This document shows positions 60,096-64,000 of a stretch of 64,000 nt of DNA, in pieces. The stretch lies in the NCBI RefSeq assembly GCF_014773385.1, contig NZ_JACXAI010000019.1:57948-121947 (forward strand), given 5' to 3'. Every line of letters starts with the position of its first letter. Within the stretch, counting starts at the first letter, position 1. Below the pieces are notes generated by a model. That model was not told the DNA's origin. It saw nothing but the letters and a program-made list of their open reading frames with translations, and ran no database searches. Both the position numbers and the translations under genes were made by a program. The stretch is from Metabacillus arenae. Its GTDB lineage: Bacteria > Bacillota > Bacilli > Bacillales > Bacillaceae.

Positions 60096-60635
60096 ATGGA
60101 ACTGTTTGGTACTTCTCTTGAGACAATCTATTTTTATGGTTTAATCATTGCGGGTAGTCTTACATTTTTATACATTCTTTTCGGGGATGTGCTGGAGGGA
60201 GTTTTTGAAGGGATAACCGGCAGTTTGCTAAACCCTACATTATTATTTTCCTTTTTAACGATTTTCACCGCAAACGGATATTTATTTGAACTCATCACCT
60301 CTTTACATAGTGGACTAATCTTCCTAATCTCATTAGGTATATCATCCATTCTTGTAACATTACTGAATGTTTTTGTTTTAATTCCTCTTTCATCTGCAGA
60401 AGAATCACTTTCTTATTCAGAGAGCGATCTTAAAGGAAGAATGGGCGTTGTCATTACTTCTATTCCGGTTGATGGGTATGGAGAGGTTATTTTAAAAAGC
60501 AATAGCGGTTCCATTGCCAAACCTGCAATAAGCTTTGATTCATTACCCATACCATCTGGATCAAACGTTTTGGTAATAGATGTCCAATCAGGTGTTTTAT
60601 CTGTCGTTGAACAGAAAGGTTTAGATGAAATTTAG
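60096..60635 (+). CDS. yuaF: YuaF-like NfeD membrane protein
   Basis: 179-residue partner of flotillin. Three to four N-terminal helices are followed by a soluble OB-fold domain (GRMGVVITSIPVDGYGEVILK to the end), as in NfeD/YuaF proteins. ATG 60096 is preferred over 60090 because AAGGGGTGG lies just upstream. It precedes floT by 15 bases; both organise functional membrane microdomains and fluidity under envelope stress. Confidence 0.88.
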   Translation: MELFGTSLETIYFYGLIIAGSLTFLYILFGDVLEGVFEGITGSLLNPTLLFSFLTIFTANGYLFELITSLHSGLIFLISLGISSILVTLLNVFVLIPLSSAEESLSYSESDLKGRMGVVITSIPVDGYGEVILKSNSGSIAKPAISFDSLPIPSGSNVLVIDVQSGVLSVVEQKGLDEI

Positions 60636-60650
60636 ATAGGGGGAAATGAT

Positions 60651-62192
60651 TTGACAACAGCCATTTGGATTGTGATTGGAGTTGTAGCTTTCGTATTAAT
60701 TGCACTATTAGGAGTATTCGTTACGAAATATCGAACTGCGGGTCCTGATGAAGCCTTAATCGTAACCGGCAGCTATTTAGGAAACAAAAACGTTCATGTC
60801 GACGAAAACGGAAATAAAATAAAAATCGTCCGTGGCGGAGGAACATTTGTATTACCTGTTTTTCAACAGGCAGAGCCGTTAAGCTTGCTTTCAAGCAAAT
60901 TGGAGGTTTCCACCCCTGAAGTGTATACAGAACAGGGGGTGCCTGTTATGGCAGACGGGGTTGCGATCATTAAAATCGGAAGCTCAATTGGTGAAATTGC
61001 GACAGCTGCTGAACAATTCTTAGGAAAGACGAAGGATGACCGGGAACAAGAAGCACGTGAAGTACTGGAGGGCCATCTTCGGTCTATACTCGGGTCGATG
61101 ACTGTCGAGGAGATTTATAAAAACCGGGAAAAGTTTTCACAGGAAGTTCAGCGAGTTGCTTCTCAAGATTTAGCAAAGATGGGCCTCATTATTGTTTCAT
61201 TTACAATTAAAGATGTACGTGATAAAAATGGATACTTAGATTCGTTAGGGAAACCAAGAATAGCTCAGGTTAAGCGTGATGCTGATATTGCAACAGCCGA
61301 AGCTGATAAAGAGACGCGAATTAAGCGGGCAGAGGCTGACAAGGATGCAAAGAGATCTGAATTAGAGCGGGCAACTGAAATTGCTGAAGCAGAAAAAATA
61401 AATCAGCTTAAAATAGCTGAATTCAGAAGAGAGCAGGATTCTGCAAAAGCAAGGGCTGACCAAGCTTATGATTTAGAAACCGCTCGATCTAAGCAAGAGG
61501 TCACTGAGCAGGAAATGCAAGTCCGAATTATTGAACGTCAAAAACAGATAGAGCTTGAAGAAAAAGAGATTCTTCGTCGTGAGCGCCAATACGATTCTGA
61601 AGTGAAGAAGAAAGCAGATGCGGACAGGTACTCAGTTGAGCAGGCAGCAGAAGCGGAAAAAGCGAAGCAGCTGGCAGAAGCCGATGCAAATAAATACCGC
61701 GTTGAAGCAATGGCCCAGGCCGAAGCAGAACGTGTACGTATTGATGGTCTTGCAAAAGCAGACGCGCAAAAAGCTCAAGGGGAAACTGAAGCAGAAGTTA
61801 TTCGCCTGAAAGGACTCGCTGAAGCGGAAGCGAAAGAAAAAATTGCAGAAGCATTTGAAAAGTTTGGACAGGCAGCAATGTTAGACATGATTATTAAAAT
61901 GCTTCCTGAATATGCAAAACAAGTGGCAAGCCCGCTCTCTAATATTGATAAAATTACCGTTGTGGATACAGGAAGCAGCAGTGAAAACGGCGGTGCAAAT
62001 AAAGTATCCGGTTATGCAACAAACTTAATGAGCACCCTGCAAGAAAGTCTAAAGGCTTCTTCAGGAATAGATATGAAAGAATTAATTGAGAATTTCTCTG
62101 GAAAAGGGAATGTCCGTCAAAGCATCGACGGTCTGGCAGATGAGATAAAGGAAGCGAATCTGCAAACGGCATCTACGAAAGAGAATAAGTAA
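60651..62192 (+). CDS. floT: Flotillin FloT (YuaG)
   Basis: 513-residue scaffold of lipid microdomains. An N-terminal membrane hairpin (VIGVVAFVLIALLGVFV) is followed by the PHB/SPFH domain (about 30-230) and a long coiled coil rich in EAEA/KA repeats (about 240-420), the flotillin domain. TTG start with GGGGGAAA 6 bases upstream. Second gene of the SigW-driven operon. Length and architecture match B. subtilis FloT. Confidence 0.95.
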   Translation: MTTAIWIVIGVVAFVLIALLGVFVTKYRTAGPDEALIVTGSYLGNKNVHVDENGNKIKIVRGGGTFVLPVFQQAEPLSLLSSKLEVSTPEVYTEQGVPVMADGVAIIKIGSSIGEIATAAEQFLGKTKDDREQEAREVLEGHLRSILGSMTVEEIYKNREKFSQEVQRVASQDLAKMGLIIVSFTIKDVRDKNGYLDSLGKPRIAQVKRDADIATAEADKETRIKRAEADKDAKRSELERATEIAEAEKINQLKIAEFRREQDSAKARADQAYDLETARSKQEVTEQEMQVRIIERQKQIELEEKEILRRERQYDSEVKKKADADRYSVEQAAEAEKAKQLAEADANKYRVEAMAQAEAERVRIDGLAKADAQKAQGETEAEVIRLKGLAEAEAKEKIAEAFEKFGQAAMLDMIIKMLPEYAKQVASPLSNIDKITVVDTGSSSENGGANKVSGYATNLMSTLQESLKASSGIDMKELIENFSGKGNVRQSIDGLADEIKEANLQTASTKENK

Positions 62193-62234
62193 AATAAATA
62201 ATTCAAAAGCAACTATAAAATAGTGAAGCTTATA

Positions 62235-62273
62235 AATGACCCTGGTCCTGGAACGGGGTCATTAGTTTTTTTA
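62235..62273 (+). terminator. Terminator after floT
   Basis: AATGACCC pairs with GGGTCATT across a loop and is followed by AGTTTTTTTAT. Confidence 0.85.
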
Positions 62274-62361
62274 TCTAAAGCCAAAAAATTAGATCTTTTG
62301 ATTTAGTAGGAAAATGAATAAATATGTCGAAAAAGATTAGGAAGGAAAGCGAGGTTTTGAC

Positions 62362-62907
62362 GTGTTTACGATTCGAAAAGCAACTAGAAATGATTGTCAA
62401 GGAATAGCAAAGGTGCATGTGGATAGCTGGAAAACAACGTATAAGGGGGTTGTTGTGCAAAACTATCTTGATTCATTATCTTATGAACAAAAAGAAAGGC
62501 AATGGGAACAGGCGGATCTGAATTTTTTATTTGTGGCGGTAAATCATTCAAATGATATCGTCGGTTTTGTAAGCTACGGTCCTGAAAGAACGAAAAATTA
62601 TAATATTGGCGGAGAAATTTATGCAATATACATACTTGAGGAATACCAAGGGCATGGAATAGGTAAAGCATTAACACTTCATGCTGTGGAAGATTTACTA
62701 ATCCATGGCTACAAACGAATGATGGTCTGGGTTTTAGAGGAAAACCGAAATAAAGGTTTTTATCAATATTATCTGCCGCACGAAATAGCAGAGAGTTCAT
62801 TTACAATTGGCAACCGTCAGCACATTGAGGTTGCTTATGGATGGAATGATTTAAATCTGTTGTACCAAAGGTTATCTGCTAAAGGTGCGAGGGAGATTAA
62901 CGGATAA
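62362..62907 (+). CDS. GNAT N-acetyltransferase (YuaI-like)
   Basis: 181-residue acetyl-CoA-dependent acyltransferase. The GNAT core is clear: FTIRKATRNDCQGIAKVH start, IYILEEYQGHGIGKALTLHA with the pyrophosphate-binding Q/H-G-x-G-x-A motif, and WVLEENRNKGFYQ. Start GTG 62362 with a weak CGAGG site. The order yuaF-floT-GNAT is the same as yuaF-floT-yuaI in B. subtilis, which supports orthology, though a terminator now separates it from floT. Substrate unknown. Confidence 0.88.
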   Translation: MFTIRKATRNDCQGIAKVHVDSWKTTYKGVVVQNYLDSLSYEQKERQWEQADLNFLFVAVNHSNDIVGFVSYGPERTKNYNIGGEIYAIYILEEYQGHGIGKALTLHAVEDLLIHGYKRMMVWVLEENRNKGFYQYYLPHEIAESSFTIGNRQHIEVAYGWNDLNLLYQRLSAKGAREING

Positions 62908-63202
62908 AATCTGGATAATTCTTGGAATACTTAAATTGATGGCAAAAGCCTAGTAAATAAGCTGCTAGAAAACAGAGAAAAGCTAATGACAGCTTTTCGA
63001 CGATAAACACTTTGACAGATGTGAGTTATTAAGTTACAACGCCGGATGATTGGTTGCTGTATACAATCTACCCTTCGACTCACTCTATGATTTTGGACAA
63101 TTAATGCTTTATAATTAACGAACTAGGCTTTCTTTTACCAAGCTTAACCTTTCATACCCGACCTATTAAGCCATTATATGATGCAGCCGGGATGGACCCT
63201 CA
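62908..63202. other. Gap after the GNAT gene
   Basis: About 295 bases with no coding frame. An inverted repeat ATGCAGCCG / CGGCTGCAT (63180-63214) overlaps the end of the next, minus-strand gene and may act as its terminator. Confidence 0.45.
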
Positions 63203-63400
63203 TCACGGCTGCATGGAAAGGTGAAAATAATTTGCGAAGTATGCAAAAATAATCGCCAGCGGAAAACTAAAAACCATTGACCAACCACTCACTAATCCTT
63301 CCTCATTTGTAATTCTAATCGCCTCTTTATATCCATACAAAAAATGAACTAATGATAGAACGTAGCATAATCCCATAAGTAATCCAGTCTCATTCATCAT
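63203..63400 (-). CDS. Small two-helix membrane protein
   Basis: 65-residue protein (MMNETGLLMGLCYVLS start) with two hydrophobic helices around a polar KEAIRITNEEG loop. GGAGGAG lies 8 bases before ATG 63400. Not recognised; likely a single-gene transcript read away from the rRNA operon. Confidence 0.65.
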   Translation of the reverse strand: MMNETGLLMGLCYVLSLVHFLYGYKEAIRITNEEGLVSGWSMVFSFPLAIIFAYFANYFHLSMQP

Positions 63401-63415
63401 TTCGTTCTCCTCCAA

Positions 63416-63764
63416 TTAAATCTACTTATTTCTAATAGATTCAAAAAGCAAAGGTTTTATGACTGTTTTCTCTATTATTATTTCTATTAACTTTTGTGTT
63501 TAAGGTATAGGATCAAAGCTGCTATTTTCATTCCAAATCAGTTTAAGCTCTGTTGTATAGAAAAAAACACTCTAAGAATGAAGACGATAAATTTTTAAAA
63601 ATAATTTGAAGTTATCTTGGTAGTAATTCACATTAAGATGAAGAGAAGAAATTTACAAACACAATAACCCATCTATATATAGGTTCTCAATTATCAAAAT
63701 CAAATCCTTTGTTTAATTGGATAATAGAAATAATTTTCTTTTGCAAAAAAGTATCAAAAAAGAC
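63416..63764. other. Gap upstream of the rRNA promoters
   Basis: About 350 bases of very AT-rich DNA with no coding frame. Its A/T tracts just before 63765 could serve as UP elements. Confidence 0.45.
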
Positions 63765-63793
63765 TTGTGATTAAGAAATATACGTGTTATATT
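63765..63793 (+). promoter_or_regulatory. rRNA operon promoter P1
   Basis: -35 TTGTGA, 17-base spacer, -10 TATATT, preceded by A-tracts. Typical of the first of two tandem Bacillus rrn promoters. Confidence 0.75.
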
Positions 63794-63849
63794 ATTAATC
63801 GTCGCTGCTGAAACAAAAGCAATGACGAAATAAAAAACAAAAATAACTC

Positions 63850-63879
63850 TTGACTCAAAATAGGGGAAGATGTTATATT
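63850..63879 (+). promoter_or_regulatory. rRNA operon promoter P2
   Basis: -35 TTGACT, 18-base spacer, -10 TATATT, 86 bases after P1. Confidence 0.8.
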
Positions 63880-64000
63880 AAAAAAGTCGCTTCTAAAGAG
63901 AAGTTGACATCAAAATGATCTTTGAAAACTAAACAAAGCAAAGCGTCAACGTTAATTCTAGATTTATTTTTACAAAAGAGTCATGGATCTTCTGCTAAAG
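63880..64000 (+). other. rRNA operon leader
   Basis: Contains the TGATCTTTGAAAACTAAAC antitermination-like leader of Bacillus rrn operons. The 16S gene should begin just beyond the right edge. Confidence 0.75.

Noticed and set aside
63180..63214. Strong intrinsic terminator for the small membrane protein gene
   Set aside because: The inverted repeat is present but overlaps the coding end and lacks a U-run on the minus strand, so it is only mentioned as possible.

Overview
The window looks like chromosomal DNA of a low-GC, Gram-positive Bacillaceae. Ribosome-binding sites are strong (AAAGGAG or GGAGG types) and TTG/GTG starts are common. There is a SigW-type promoter in front of a yuaF-floT-GNAT group, CcpA cre-like sites overlap sugar promoters, an LXG polymorphic toxin is present, and the right edge runs into the leader of an rRNA operon. 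I cannot name the species.

Layout. (1) 0-4 kb: the end of a carbohydrate ABC transporter operon (permease, lipoprotein, DUF624 protein, Gfo/Idh/MocA oxidoreductase). (2) 4-12.3 kb: a Nudix hydrolase, a small membrane protein, a TetR-controlled ABC exporter and a P1-family peptidase, among decayed DNA: a LysR relic, a truncated group II intron with a broken reverse transcriptase, and MFS and alanine-symporter relics. (3) 12.4-17.1 kb, minus strand: a polymorphic toxin locus. A full-length LXG toxin with an LHH nuclease tip and its SMI1/KNR4 immunity gene is followed by a displaced cassette (RNase A-like toxin plus immunity gene), a mostly deleted third cassette with a retained immunity gene, and a fourth relic. 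(4) 17.4-18.5 kb: a decayed DUF2243 / CtaG-like group. (5) 18.6-32.4 kb: a DNA-phosphorothioation defence island of the Ssp type, sspFGH followed by sspBCD. No sspA cysteine desulfurase or sspE lies beside it. An unknown 123-aa gene and an IS21-family element follow. (6) 36.4-36.6 kb: tRNA-Ala(GGC) and a truncated tRNA beside a perfect 50-bp palindrome.

(7) 36.7-41.3 kb: gluconate uptake and phosphorylation (RpiR regulator, GntP, GntK) behind a cre-like promoter. (8) 41.6-53.0 kb: a sulfoquinovose catabolic cluster of the transaldolase (SFT / sulfo-TAL) type. It has a transaldolase, a DUF4867 protein, an SSS symporter, a GH31 sulfoquinovosidase in which the catalytic and sulfonate-binding positions all match E. 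coli YihQ numbering, two paralogous GntR/HutC regulators, a fucose-isomerase-like protein, an aldehyde dehydrogenase and an AEC-family permease. Two near-identical promoters, each with a cre-like site and a palindromic operator, drive its two halves. The likely flow is import, release of sulfoquinovose from glycosides, isomerisation to sulfofructose, transaldol cleavage to sulfolactaldehyde plus fructose 6-phosphate, oxidation to sulfolactate and export.

(9) 53-64 kb: ordinary core-type genes (two VOC proteins, heme O synthase, DinB, acyl-CoA synthetase, EamA transporter, yuaF-floT-GNAT). Two intergenic repeat tracts here share an exact 21-nt period. Tandem rrn promoters end the window.

The Ssp island, the modular toxin locus and the sulfoquinovose cluster are the most informative systems. 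None is clearly without precedent as a class. The new-looking parts are the local arrangements, the 123-aa protein, the regulatory palindromes and the 21-nt repeats.
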